Shown here: one piece after another, positions 18,960 through 27,068 of the stretch
Numbering within the stretch: the first letter of the stretch is position 1
Layout of the letters: each line of letters begins with the position of its first letter
From: Sphingopyxis sp. YR583
GTDB taxonomy: Bacteria; Pseudomonadota; Alphaproteobacteria; Sphingomonadales; Sphingomonadaceae
Length of the DNA stretch: 64,000 bases
Assembly: GCF_900108295.1 (NCBI RefSeq)
Contig: NZ_FNWK01000003.1
Location: 1-64,000 of the forward strand
Direction of reading: 5' to 3'
The notes under the pieces: model-generated
Database searches by the model: none
Told to the model about the DNA's origin: nothing
Seen by the model: the letters and a program-made list of their open reading frames with translations, nothing else
Made by a program: the position numbers and the translations under genes

Positions 18960-19904
18960 ATGACCAAAACTGTCACCGTCCTCTCGGGCCTCATCCGTCC
19001 GCTCCTCGAAAACGGCCTGCCCGACTGGATCGAACCGCGCTTCTTCGCATCGAAGGAAGAGGCGCTCGAACTCGCGCCGCACGCCGAGATCGGCTGGTTC
19101 GACATGTACGACAAGAAGGATATGGCCGCGATCATCACCACCGCGACCAACCTCAAATGGCTGAACTCGATCTATGCCGGGGTCGACGGCATGCCGCTCG
19201 ACCTGCTCCACCAGCGCGGCACGATCGTCACCAACGGCGCGGGCATCAACGCGATCACCATCGCCGAATATGTCGTGATGGGCATGCTCACCGTCGCCAA
19301 GGGATACCGCGACGTCGTGCGCGCGCAGGAAAAGCGCGAATGGCTGATGGACTCGCCGGGCAAGGTCGAATTGTTCGGGTCAAAGGCGTTGCTGCTGGGC
19401 TATGGCGCGATCGGCAAGCTGATCGAGGAGCGGCTGAAGGCCTTTGCGGTCGACGTCACCGTCGTCCGCCGCTCGCCGGGTGAGAACACCCTAACCCCCG
19501 ACCAGTGGCGCGCCAGCTTAAGCGAGTTCGACTGGGTTATCCTCGCCGTCCCGGCGACCCCCGAAACCGACGGCATGATCGGCGCGGCCGAACTGGCCGT
19601 GATGAAGCCGACCGCGACGCTGATCAATATCGCGCGTGGCAGCGTCGTCGATCAGGATGCGCTGGTCACGGCCTTGAACGAAAAGCAGATCGCATCGGCC
19701 TTTCTCGACGTCACAACCCCCGAACCGCTGCCGTCGGACGATCCGCTATGGAGCCTCGACAACGCGCACATCACGATGCACCTGTCGGGCCGCGCGCAGG
19801 ACAAGATGTTCGTTCGTTCGGCGCAGCGCTTCCTCGAAAATCTGGACCGCTGGAAAAAAGGTGAAGCCGTCGAGCCGCGTGTCGACCTGTCGCTGGGTTA
19901 CTGA
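18960..19904 (+). CDS. D-isomer-specific 2-hydroxyacid dehydrogenase family protein
   Basis: The 314-aa soluble NAD(P)-dependent oxidoreductase has a divergent N-terminal substrate domain and a Rossmann domain with the dinucleotide motif LLGYGAIG. The family's catalytic elements follow: Arg in NIARGSVVDQDAL, the acidic DVTTPEPLPSDDPLW segment, and a His in NAHITMHLSG. This combination fits reduction of a 2-keto acid to a D-hydroxy acid, or the reverse; the substrate cannot be deduced. AGGAAAAAC immediately precedes the ATG. Its last 7 nt overlap the convergent phosphodiesterase gene. Confidence 0.88.
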   Translation: MTKTVTVLSGLIRPLLENGLPDWIEPRFFASKEEALELAPHAEIGWFDMYDKKDMAAIITTATNLKWLNSIYAGVDGMPLDLLHQRGTIVTNGAGINAITIAEYVVMGMLTVAKGYRDVVRAQEKREWLMDSPGKVELFGSKALLLGYGAIGKLIEERLKAFAVDVTVVRRSPGENTLTPDQWRASLSEFDWVILAVPATPETDGMIGAAELAVMKPTATLINIARGSVVDQDALVTALNEKQIASAFLDVTTPEPLPSDDPLWSLDNAHITMHLSGRAQDKMFVRSAQRFLENLDRWKKGEAVEPRVDLSLGY

Positions 19905-20749
19905 CGCGGCCGCTCGGCCTTCAACTCGCGCACCAGGGGCTGCAGCCGCTCGTCATATTTAGCGAGCATCGTATGCGCCCCGGCATGGTCGTAGAAGCTG
20001 ACCAGCTCGCGCCCGTTCCAACGGTGCAGCGCATAGGCGGGATCCTCGGCGACGATCATCGGACGGTCGTCGGGCTTGTTCTCGTCGATCGGCCGGAGGT
20101 CGAGCGAGACCTGCGGCGCCGTCGACGAGCAGATCGCGATCGTGCGCCCCTCCCACGCAACCGTCACCGAGCGATGGAGGTGCCCGCAGATCAGCCCGCG
20201 CACTTGCGGATGCCGGCGCACGACATCGGTGAAGACAGCAACCCACGGCTCGTCAGGGTCGGTGTTCATCCATTCGATCCCGCTTTCGACGGGGGGATGA
20301 TGCATGACGATATAGGTCGGCTTGGTCCGGTCCTTCGCCAGTTCGGCCTCGAGCCACGCCGCACGCTGCGCGCAAAAGGCACCGCCATGGCGTCCCTCCT
20401 CCAGCGTGTCGACCGTCACCAGCCGCAGCTCGGGCAGCTCAATCGTGTACTGGACGAACCCGTTGCCGTCGTCGAAGCCCGGAAAACGGGCATGAAAATT
20501 GTCGCGCAGGTCATGGTTGCCGACGCTCGGCCAAACCGGAAACGGACAGCGCGAAAAGGCAGTGGCAAGTCGGCGATAGCTGTCGTCATCGCCGCGGTCG
20601 GTGATGTCGCCGGTGGCGAGCAACAGGTCGGGGCGGTTCGGCCCCTCGATCAGCACGTCGAGCACCTCGTCGAGACGCTTGCGGTTATATTCGGCCGGAT
20701 TGTCCGGATCGAACCCGATATGGATATCTGTGATCTGCGCGATCAGCAT
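19898..20749 (-). CDS. Metallophosphoesterase, CpdA-like cyclic nucleotide phosphodiesterase
   Basis: The 283-aa calcineurin-like phosphoesterase has all dimetal-site motifs in order: DIH near residue 8, GDITDRGD, VGNHD, MHHPP and GHLH. This order and the short length match class III cyclic-AMP phosphodiesterases such as CpdA and close relatives. It should hydrolyse a cyclic nucleotide or another phosphodiester in the cytosol. It is encoded in the same direction as the upstream redox operon (21058-26319), whose flavoprotein carries two cyclic-nucleotide domains. A palindromic element lies between them. The cAMP specificity is family-based inference. Confidence 0.85.
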   Translation of the reverse strand: MLIAQITDIHIGFDPDNPAEYNRKRLDEVLDVLIEGPNRPDLLLATGDITDRGDDDSYRRLATAFSRCPFPVWPSVGNHDLRDNFHARFPGFDDGNGFVQYTIELPELRLVTVDTLEEGRHGGAFCAQRAAWLEAELAKDRTKPTYIVMHHPPVESGIEWMNTDPDEPWVAVFTDVVRRHPQVRGLICGHLHRSVTVAWEGRTIAICSSTAPQVSLDLRPIDENKPDDRPMIVAEDPAYALHRWNGRELVSFYDHAGAHTMLAKYDERLQPLVRELKAERPRQ

Positions 20750-20765
20750 ATCCGTCCCCTGCTGC

Positions 20766-21031
20766 AGGGCCTGAACCTGTCCATTACGCGTTCGAGGCGT
20801 TGAAATGGCGAAGATGTTGGGTTTGGGTAGCCGTCGCGGGTAGCATCGCTACCCGCAAGGATGGACAAGCCCAAGATCGAAGCCATTTCGACGTCCCTTC
20901 GGGATTTGACCGATTTTGTCCATGGCGGCGTCAGCGTGTCTTGGAATATGTTCATATGCCTTTGCCCCGCTTCCTAGCCCTGAACAAAATCGCTTCAAAC
21001 CTCGAGCGCGTAATGGACAGGTTCAGGCCCT
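20766..21031. repeat. Nested palindromic (MITE-like) element
   Basis: Outer arms 20766-20797 and 21000-21031 are inverted complements over 32 nt with one mismatch. Inside, 20798-20825 pairs imperfectly with about 20863-20892, and within that a perfect 9-bp hairpin with a 3-nt loop occupies 20836-20856. A further 9-bp inverted pair joins 20911-20919 and 20984-20992. No ORF is credible here and no target-site duplication is obvious. It fills the whole gap between the phosphodiesterase and cytochrome genes. It could be a mobile non-autonomous repeat or a structured RNA or terminator region. Confidence 0.7.
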
Positions 21032-21057
21032 ACTGGTTCGCCCCGGCGACCCAAATC

Positions 21058-22992
21058 CTATCCGCCCCGCCTTGCCGCGGGCAAGGAAGGTGTGCGCCAC
21101 GTCACTTCGTAAAGGCCCCGCCCCCCGGTTCCTGTGATCATGCTCACACTATAGGTATCACCCAAGGGTTTATTTGTGATTGCCGCGGTATTTTTCTTGC
21201 GCTGGCGCGGCGGCATCCACGGTTTGCCGTCATCCGAATGATATTCGTGACACATTGCGCAGGGTGATTCGGTCGCGGTTTCAACCTTCACCACGCGCGC
21301 ACCGCCCTCGCCGACATGGCAGTCGCGGCATTGGCGCAGCCCCGGCACGAGCAAGTCGGTCGAGGCTTTCGACGCCGGCGCGGCGGTATGGCAATCGGCG
21401 CAGGCGGTTTCCTTGTGCGCATCATGGTCGAACCAGCCCTTTTGCAGGTAGCGCGGCGTCTGGCTCACCGCCGCGACGCGCCAGCTATTTCCGGCCTGCA
21501 GCGCAAAGATCGTGTGGCAGTCGTAACAGGCGCCGCCCTTTGAAAAGACCGCGCGCACCGCATCCTGCGCCCGCGACGGCCGCGTCGCGACTTCGTTGAA
21601 ATAGATATTATAGACCTGCCCTTCGGCATAGGCACCGGGCCGCCGCCGCTGCATTCCGCCCAGTTGGAGCGGCCGCGCGGGCGGCGCCGAGCGATAATAG
21701 GCCGTGAGGTCCGCAACCACCTGATCGGGCTCGCCATGACGCAAGGTCCGCGTCACCCCGCCCACCGTCTCGAACGCAAGGCTGTGGCACATCGCGCAGT
21801 CGCGCTCCATCTCGACCGGCTTGACGCGCACCCCGTCGGCCTCGACCCGGTGACAATTTTCGCATTCAAGCTTCTTGCCGAAATCATAGCGTCCGCGGAA
21901 ACTCGCCGCCATGCGCGCAACCCCGCCGGTCGCCTGCAGATGCATGTCGTGCGGGAATTTGAGGCCGTTGTAATCGACCACCCCCTTCGCCAGCGTCGTG
22001 CGCACCAGCTTGCCGCCCGGTGCCGGACGCACGAGTGGGCGGAACTCAGGATGCCTCGTGCCGAAATCCGCGGCATCGGCAAGCGCCGTAGGATGCCCGG
22101 CAGTCTTCAGCCGCGCCGACATGCCGTCGTGACAATCGGCGCAGAATTTCTGCGGCGTCGCCGGCATCGGGCCCGAACCTTCATGCTCGGTATGGCATTC
22201 GACACAGCGGCCCTGCGGCTTGTTGAAGGTCTTCGCAAAGCCGTCGAGAATGCGCTCGCCGACGCCCGGCGGGTGCCGTGCGGCGAGCAGCATCGCGGTC
22301 GGAGCATTGGCGTGCGCCATGCTCATCGCCTTGTGCTCGCCGGTGTGACAGCCGACGCACGCCTTGTCGGTCACCGCGACGAACGGTTCGACATGGCACG
22401 ACTGGCAGTCGTTCTTCAGGCTGGCATGCGCGCTCGACAAGGGCCCCGAAAGCCACGCGCTGTCGGCATGATATCCGTCGGGGCGCTCGTTGACATTCTT
22501 GTAGCTGTACCACGCCCAGATCGGCCCGATCAGGAAGGCGAGCAGCATCAGTACGCCGAACACCCAAGCGCCCATGCGCTTGCCGAGCATCACGCCCTGC
22601 AGCGAAAAGGCCTTCGCCTCGTCGACATCCTTCGACGATTGCGACAGTTCGTCGATCCGCTCGACGAGCAGGATGATCTTATCATCCTCGCGCGCAATCG
22701 TCAGCCGGTGGCCGCCAAAGCGCAGCTCGCCGCCCGCCGCGCTGTCGATGTCGGCCGCGGTCTCGGTGCGGCCATTGAGGTCGAACCCCAGCCCTTCCTG
22801 CGCAGCGACGCGCACCGTGCGCCCGTCGCTGCTGCTGATCGTCGCATGATGCGGATTCACCGCCAGATCGGCGACATGGATCGTATTACCGGCATCGCGG
22901 CCAAGCGTGATGATATCGCCCGGCAGCGCGGCATCGCGGATGATCTGCTTGCCGGTTTTGGTCGTCGAGATCCGACGCAGGATGAAGCTCAT
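21058..22992 (-). CDS. FHA domain-membrane anchor-decaheme cytochrome c fusion
   Basis: The 644-aa protein has three parts. Residues about 25-100 look like a degenerate FHA domain (LGRDAGNTIHVADLAVNPHHATI). One transmembrane helix spans about 141-164. A periplasmic domain follows with ten CxxCH heme sites: CQSCH (196-200), CVGCH, CVECH, CADCH, CENCH, CAMCH, CYDCH, CADCH, CRDCH and CAMCH. Topology is therefore cytoplasmic FHA and periplasmic multiheme. It should pass electrons to or from the upstream-encoded b-type membrane protein and flavoprotein, while the FHA domain could bind a phosphothreonine partner. It begins 10 nt after the stop of the membrane protein gene. I know of no characterised protein with this layout. 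Confidence 0.88.
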   Translation of the reverse strand: MSFILRRISTTKTGKQIIRDAALPGDIITLGRDAGNTIHVADLAVNPHHATISSSDGRTVRVAAQEGLGFDLNGRTETAADIDSAAGGELRFGGHRLTIAREDDKIILLVERIDELSQSSKDVDEAKAFSLQGVMLGKRMGAWVFGVLMLLAFLIGPIWAWYSYKNVNERPDGYHADSAWLSGPLSSAHASLKNDCQSCHVEPFVAVTDKACVGCHTGEHKAMSMAHANAPTAMLLAARHPPGVGERILDGFAKTFNKPQGRCVECHTEHEGSGPMPATPQKFCADCHDGMSARLKTAGHPTALADAADFGTRHPEFRPLVRPAPGGKLVRTTLAKGVVDYNGLKFPHDMHLQATGGVARMAASFRGRYDFGKKLECENCHRVEADGVRVKPVEMERDCAMCHSLAFETVGGVTRTLRHGEPDQVVADLTAYYRSAPPARPLQLGGMQRRRPGAYAEGQVYNIYFNEVATRPSRAQDAVRAVFSKGGACYDCHTIFALQAGNSWRVAAVSQTPRYLQKGWFDHDAHKETACADCHTAAPASKASTDLLVPGLRQCRDCHVGEGGARVVKVETATESPCAMCHEYHSDDGKPWMPPRQRKKNTAAITNKPLGDTYSVSMITGTGGRGLYEVTWRTPSLPAARRGG

Positions 22993-23002
22993 CGTCCCCG
23001 CC

Positions 23003-23884
23003 TCACCAGTAGAAGAAGACGCTGATGATATGCGCTGACAGCGCCGCGATCAGCGCAAAGGTCAGCGGCACATGCACATAGAGCCAGATTTCGAGCAGCG
23101 CGCGAATCTTGAGATGCTGGCGCAGCCTCGCAAGCGCCGCCTCCTTCTGCTTGAGCAGCCCCACCACCTTTTCGCGCGCCTCGGTATCGCTGCTGCGCGA
23201 CAAGGTGAGCGTGCGAAGCGCGGCGCTGGTCGCACAATTCGGATAGCGGCCCGACACGCGCGCCACGATCCCGCCCGCGAATGGATCCTCGTCGAGCGCC
23301 GCGAGCACCGGCGCGGTATCATCGGGCGTCAGCGGCTGCGCAGCGGTATGAAGCTGGCGGTCGAAGGCGCGGATCGCCTCGAGCATCTGCATCTGCGTCA
23401 TCTGCTCGCGATTGTTCGACAGCGCCTGTGGCAAGGTCGCATAGACGATCACGCCATAGAGCCCCGACAGGATCACGAGCATCATCAGCGCCCAGGCGAG
23501 CGTATGCACGTTCCAGCCAAGCTGGAATCCCGTATGCCAGGTGCCGACGACGATCAGGCTGAGCCCCAGATAGACATGCGCCGAGGTCCATGCCTTCAAC
23601 GACCAGTGATCGCTCGTCATCTTGCGCTTGCGATAGCCGAGTGCGGTCAGCCACAGGATCAGCACAGCACCGATCGTGCCGAGTGTATAACCGTACCAGC
23701 TGCCGCCATTATGCCGCGGCGTCACGTCGATCAGCGCATAACTCACGATGATCAGCAGGCAGAGCCCGCCGGAAATCTTCGCCCAGCGGAAACCGGCATA
23801 GCGCAGGAAGCCCTCGTGCCGACGCTCGCGGACGCGCTCGGTCTGGGTCGCCTTGACGCGACCGCGCTTGAACAGGCTCGCCAT
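23003..23884 (-). CDS. Membrane b-type cytochrome-like protein
   Basis: The 293-aa protein has about five transmembrane helices: near residues 34-52, 66-84, 99-118, 123-144 and the last 30 residues. A soluble cytoplasmic-looking insert lies between the fourth and fifth. Histidines sit in helices in the manner of bis-His b-heme ligands (SAHVYLGL, GTWHTGF, NVHTLAW, YVHVPLTF, SAHIISVF). It likely relays electrons between the cytoplasmic ferredoxin-flavoprotein and the periplasmic decaheme cytochrome, or to quinone. The frame runs back to 24181, but the ATG at 23884 overlaps the upstream stop as TGATG, indicating coupled translation. Heme binding is inferred, not proven. Confidence 0.8.
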   Translation of the reverse strand: MASLFKRGRVKATQTERVRERRHEGFLRYAGFRWAKISGGLCLLIIVSYALIDVTPRHNGGSWYGYTLGTIGAVLILWLTALGYRKRKMTSDHWSLKAWTSAHVYLGLSLIVVGTWHTGFQLGWNVHTLAWALMMLVILSGLYGVIVYATLPQALSNNREQMTQMQMLEAIRAFDRQLHTAAQPLTPDDTAPVLAALDEDPFAGGIVARVSGRYPNCATSAALRTLTLSRSSDTEAREKVVGLLKQKEAALARLRQHLKIRALLEIWLYVHVPLTFALIAALSAHIISVFFYW

Positions 23885-26319
23885 CAGTCGGTATCCTCGT
23901 CGAGCCGCGCGATCGACAGGAACTCCTCCGGCGAGACGCGGATCGCGGCGCCGGTTGGGCAAGCGCGAACGCAGGCGGGACCGCCGGAAATGCCTTTGCA
24001 CATGTCGCATTTGACCGCGATCTTCTTGGGCTTCTCCTCGCCCAATTGTTTCTTGGTCCATTTGGGCGACGGCTCGCCCGGCCCCGGCCCGAAGCCGGTG
24101 AGCAGCCAGCGCAGCAGGCTCGGCTTCTCGGGCGGTGCCGCCTCCATGCGGATCACCCCATAGGGGCAGTTGCGCATGCAATTGCCGCAGCCGATGCAGC
24201 CCGGCTCCATGAACACCTCGCCGTCGGGACCGCGATGGATCACGTTCGGCGGGCAGTCGGCCATGCAGTGCGGATGTTCGCAGTGGCGGCAGCTTGTCGG
24301 AACGTGGAGATGCGCGAAGGTCTTGCCCGCCTCGCGGTCGAGCCGCGACAGGCCCTCATGACTGTCGGCGCACGCCTTCTCGCAATTGTCGCAGCCGACG
24401 CACAGATTTTCGTCGATGAGCAGCGCGTCGGTCGCCTCGCCCAGCCCTTCCTTCATGATGAAGCTCGCGGTGTCCGAATAGAGGTCGACCGCGCTCGAAT
24501 AGGTCGCTTTCCGCGATTCGATGAAGCTGTTCATCTGCGCGCGTTCGGCGACAGCGGCCTCGGTCGCCTCGCGCACCTGCGGCCGCGCCGCCAGCATCTT
24601 GCGGAAACTCTCGCCGGTCAGCTTGATCACCTCGCTGCCGACCGCCGCCTTCACCGTGGCATTTCTGGGTTGCCCGCTGAGGACGCCCATTTCGCCGAAG
24701 AAGCTGCCCGCGGGCAGGTAGCGGAGGAAGATCGGCTTGCCGCCGATATCCTTCTCGACCACCATCGACCCCGACCGGATGACATAGACATCGTCGCCCT
24801 GCTCGCCCTCGGTCAACACGACCTTGCCTGCCGAAATGCGTTCGACCTCGGCGGTGTCGACGACGGGGCCGAGATCGTCGACCGTCAAGCCGCCCTTGAA
24901 GATCTGGAGCAGCTGGCGTTCGAGCGAGATACGGTTGATCGCGCGTTTCGCGCCGGGCACCGAGGCCATCAGCTTGAGTGCCGCCGTGCGCGACACCTCG
25001 ACGAAAATCCCGTCGGCACCCGCGCGGATCGTCGCGCCGCGCTTGCGGCCCGAAATCAGGCCGACCTCGCCAAAGATCGATCCCTGCTCGATCGGTACGG
25101 TGAAGTCGGGGCCGACCTCGACCTCGGCAAAGCCGTCGGCGATTGCGAACAGCGACGATCCGGGGTCGCCCTTCTCGAACACCACGTCGCCCTTGCGATA
25201 AAAGGCGACCTTCGAATCGAGCATGAATTCCCGCATCTGCAGCGGCGATACGTCGGCGAAGATGCTGACCCGCGTGCGCAGATATTCGAGCCACTCGCTG
25301 ACCGACTTTTTCTCCGGCAGATCGGCAAAGATCGCCGCGAGGTCCTTTTCGTCGGCGGGCGTCAGGTCGCTATTGCCGTTGATGAACTCGACGACATCAT
25401 AGCCCTGGTTCATGCAATGCTTGATCAGCGGATAGCCGGCGAGCGCGCCGATCACGAAGATGCCGGGCACCGTCGATTCAAAGGTCGGCGACAGCTTCGG
25501 AAAGGCCTCGCGATCCGGCCCCGTGAACTCGATCCCCATCGATTCGACGAACCCGCGCGGCGCAACCGATCCCAGACGCGCGACGATCACATCGCACGCG
25601 ATCTTCACATCGCCGTCGGGGGTTTCGAGCGTCAGCCAGCCGGGCTCGACCGTCTTCGGCTGCGTCTCGGTGCGGATACTCATCAGGCCGTTCTCGCCCG
25701 CCTCCATCATGTCGGAGACATTTTTGGCCTTGGCGCGCGCGAAATCCTTCGAACGGTTGAGGATGGTGACGGTATTCTCGAGCGCTTCCTCGGCAACGCC
25801 GAGCGCATTTTCGATCCCCGCGTCGCCCGACCCGACGACGGTGATATGCTTGTCCTTGAAATCCTCGGGATCGTCGACCTGATAGATGATGTGCGGCAGG
25901 TCGGCGCCTTCGCAGCGCATCCGGTTCGGATTGCCCTGCGTCCCGATCGCCAGCACGATATTCTCGGCATGAAAGACATCGCCCTTGGCGGTCTTGATCG
26001 CGAAGGCGCCCTTCTGGCCGGTGACCTCGGTGACGTCGGCGTGTTTGACGACATTCACCTTGTTGTTCGCGGCATCCTCGTCCCAATTGCCGAGGATATA
26101 TTCGCGCGCACCCTCGGCGAAACGGCAATCGGAACGCAGGTCGAGCCGCTCGGGCGTCGCAAGGACGCGCTTGCCCTTCTGATATTTGAAGATCGTGTCC
26201 GACAGATGGTCAGTCTTTTCGAGCAGGACATGGCTGAGCCCGAGCTGCCCGGCGCGTGACGCGGCGCTGAGCCCGGCCGGCCCCGAACCGATAATCGCGA
26301 CCTTGACCGGATCGCTCAT
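23884..26319 (-). CDS. FAD/NAD(P) oxidoreductase-double cNMP-binding-ferredoxin fusion
   Basis: The 811-aa protein has an FAD motif IIGSGPAGLSAA (about residue 10), an NAD(P) motif VVGSGDAGIENA, and the closing FAD segment VIGALAGYPLIKHCMNQG. Two CRP-like cyclic-nucleotide domains follow (about 350-470 and 480-600), each with a phosphate-binding cassette (FGEVGLISGRKRGAT and FGEMGVLSGQPRNAT) keeping the key Arg. From about residue 637 come four cysteine groups for [4Fe-4S] clusters, starting CVGCDNCEKAC. It should pass NAD(P)H electrons through FAD to the clusters under cyclic-nucleotide control. No thioredoxin-reductase CxxC is present. The ATG at 26319 is chosen because it overlaps a short upstream ORF as ATGA. 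Confidence 0.9.
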   Translation of the reverse strand: MSDPVKVAIIGSGPAGLSAASRAGQLGLSHVLLEKTDHLSDTIFKYQKGKRVLATPERLDLRSDCRFAEGAREYILGNWDEDAANNKVNVVKHADVTEVTGQKGAFAIKTAKGDVFHAENIVLAIGTQGNPNRMRCEGADLPHIIYQVDDPEDFKDKHITVVGSGDAGIENALGVAEEALENTVTILNRSKDFARAKAKNVSDMMEAGENGLMSIRTETQPKTVEPGWLTLETPDGDVKIACDVIVARLGSVAPRGFVESMGIEFTGPDREAFPKLSPTFESTVPGIFVIGALAGYPLIKHCMNQGYDVVEFINGNSDLTPADEKDLAAIFADLPEKKSVSEWLEYLRTRVSIFADVSPLQMREFMLDSKVAFYRKGDVVFEKGDPGSSLFAIADGFAEVEVGPDFTVPIEQGSIFGEVGLISGRKRGATIRAGADGIFVEVSRTAALKLMASVPGAKRAINRISLERQLLQIFKGGLTVDDLGPVVDTAEVERISAGKVVLTEGEQGDDVYVIRSGSMVVEKDIGGKPIFLRYLPAGSFFGEMGVLSGQPRNATVKAAVGSEVIKLTGESFRKMLAARPQVREATEAAVAERAQMNSFIESRKATYSSAVDLYSDTASFIMKEGLGEATDALLIDENLCVGCDNCEKACADSHEGLSRLDREAGKTFAHLHVPTSCRHCEHPHCMADCPPNVIHRGPDGEVFMEPGCIGCGNCMRNCPYGVIRMEAAPPEKPSLLRWLLTGFGPGPGEPSPKWTKKQLGEEKPKKIAVKCDMCKGISGGPACVRACPTGAAIRVSPEEFLSIARLDEDTD

Positions 26320-26393
26320 GCGCACGCCACCGCGCGGCGAAAGCCGCACTTGCAGTCGCTGGCCATGATGCTGACGAACTCGCGCACGGGCAC
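26316..26393 (-). CDS. Possible 25-aa leader/small ORF before the flavoprotein
   Basis: A GTG at 26393 (or GTG 26387) opens a 25-codon frame whose TGA overlaps the flavoprotein ATG as ATGA. A GGGGGAAGG run lies just upstream of the first GTG. The predicted peptide contains SDCKCGFRR near its middle, with a second Cys at the end. It could be a real cysteine-containing small protein, a translational coupler, or a chance frame. Evidence is limited to the ribosome-binding site and the coupling. Confidence 0.35.
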   Translation of the reverse strand: MPVREFVSIMASDCKCGFRRAVACA

Positions 26394-26508
26394 CCTTCCC
26401 CCTATCGCCAGCCCCCCGGCGATTTCATAACGGATGCGACCCGGACTTATGTCCTGGACGCAAAGCTATGCCCTTGAAAGCGAGCCAAGGTCAACCGGTG
26501 CAGGCGAG

Positions 26509-26547
26509 AAATCCGCCGTTGCGAGACGTTCGCAACTAGGCGGATTT
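26509..26547. repeat. Strong dyad / hairpin upstream of the redox operon
   Basis: Arms 26509-26517 and 26518-26524 pair with 26539-26547 and 26530-26536, giving 16 bp around a 5-nt loop with a two-base TA bulge. It lies 38 nt past the DUF3060 stop and about 190 nt before the flavoprotein start. It may terminate DUF3060 transcription or be an operator for the redox operon. No strong T-run follows on the minus strand. Confidence 0.55.
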
Positions 26548-26585
26548 GTGCGAGCCCGGACCTCTTTTGTCAGCGCATCTTTATG

Positions 26586-26981
26586 TCAGCGTAAGGGACG
26601 CACCTGATTGTCGACACCCTGCACCGAGACACGCGGCTTGCCTTTACCGCGGACCTGCCAGGTCACGATATTATCGACGCCCGAAACGCGCAGGTCCGCG
26701 CCGGGCGGCAGCAAGATGCTGATCTCGTTATCGACGCCATTGACCGTCAGGCTGGGACAATCGCCGGTGAAGTTGATGCGATTGCCCGAACCCGACACTT
26801 CGGCAGGACGCCCCTGACAGTCGACCTCGTTCGCCTGATCGACGCCGTTGATCGACGCACCCGCACGCGTTCCGGTGCCCTGTCGCGGCTGCGCGGCGGA
26901 CGGCACGGCGGCAAGAATAAAGCTGGTGGCAAGAGCCGGGAACAGGAATTTTGCGGCGGCATGATATCGGAACAAAGTCAT
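26586..26981 (-). CDS. Exported DUF3060 domain protein
   Basis: The 131-aa product has a signal peptide ending near PSAAQ. It then carries the repeating beta pattern of DUF3060: INGVDQANEVDC, VSGSGNRINF, VNGVDNEISI, VSGVDNIVTW and VQGVDNQVRP, each an about 20-residue VxGxxN strand-turn unit. Two Cys could pair. Function of the family is unknown. The upstream ATG at 27020 would add a 13-residue pre-sequence before the signal peptide, so 26981 is preferred, although GAGGAG abuts that ATG more closely than ideal. Confidence 0.8.
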   Translation of the reverse strand: MTLFRYHAAAKFLFPALATSFILAAVPSAAQPRQGTGTRAGASINGVDQANEVDCQGRPAEVSGSGNRINFTGDCPSLTVNGVDNEISILLPPGADLRVSGVDNIVTWQVRGKGKPRVSVQGVDNQVRPLR

Positions 26982-27068
26982 CTCCTCTGTTCCCCGCCTC
27001 GAAATTCCCTTGGCATTCAATGGCCTGTCGGAACAGCCGCGTCAACAGGCCGGCGCGGACGCGATGGA

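Noticed and set aside
24046..26259. A 737-codon plus-strand frame opposite the flavoprotein
   Set aside because: It is an antisense shadow in high-GC DNA; the minus strand encodes clear FAD, cNMP and Fe-S motifs.
23884..26319. Calling the flavoprotein a thioredoxin reductase
   Set aside because: The fold is related but the redox CxxC is absent and the protein ends in cNMP and ferredoxin domains.
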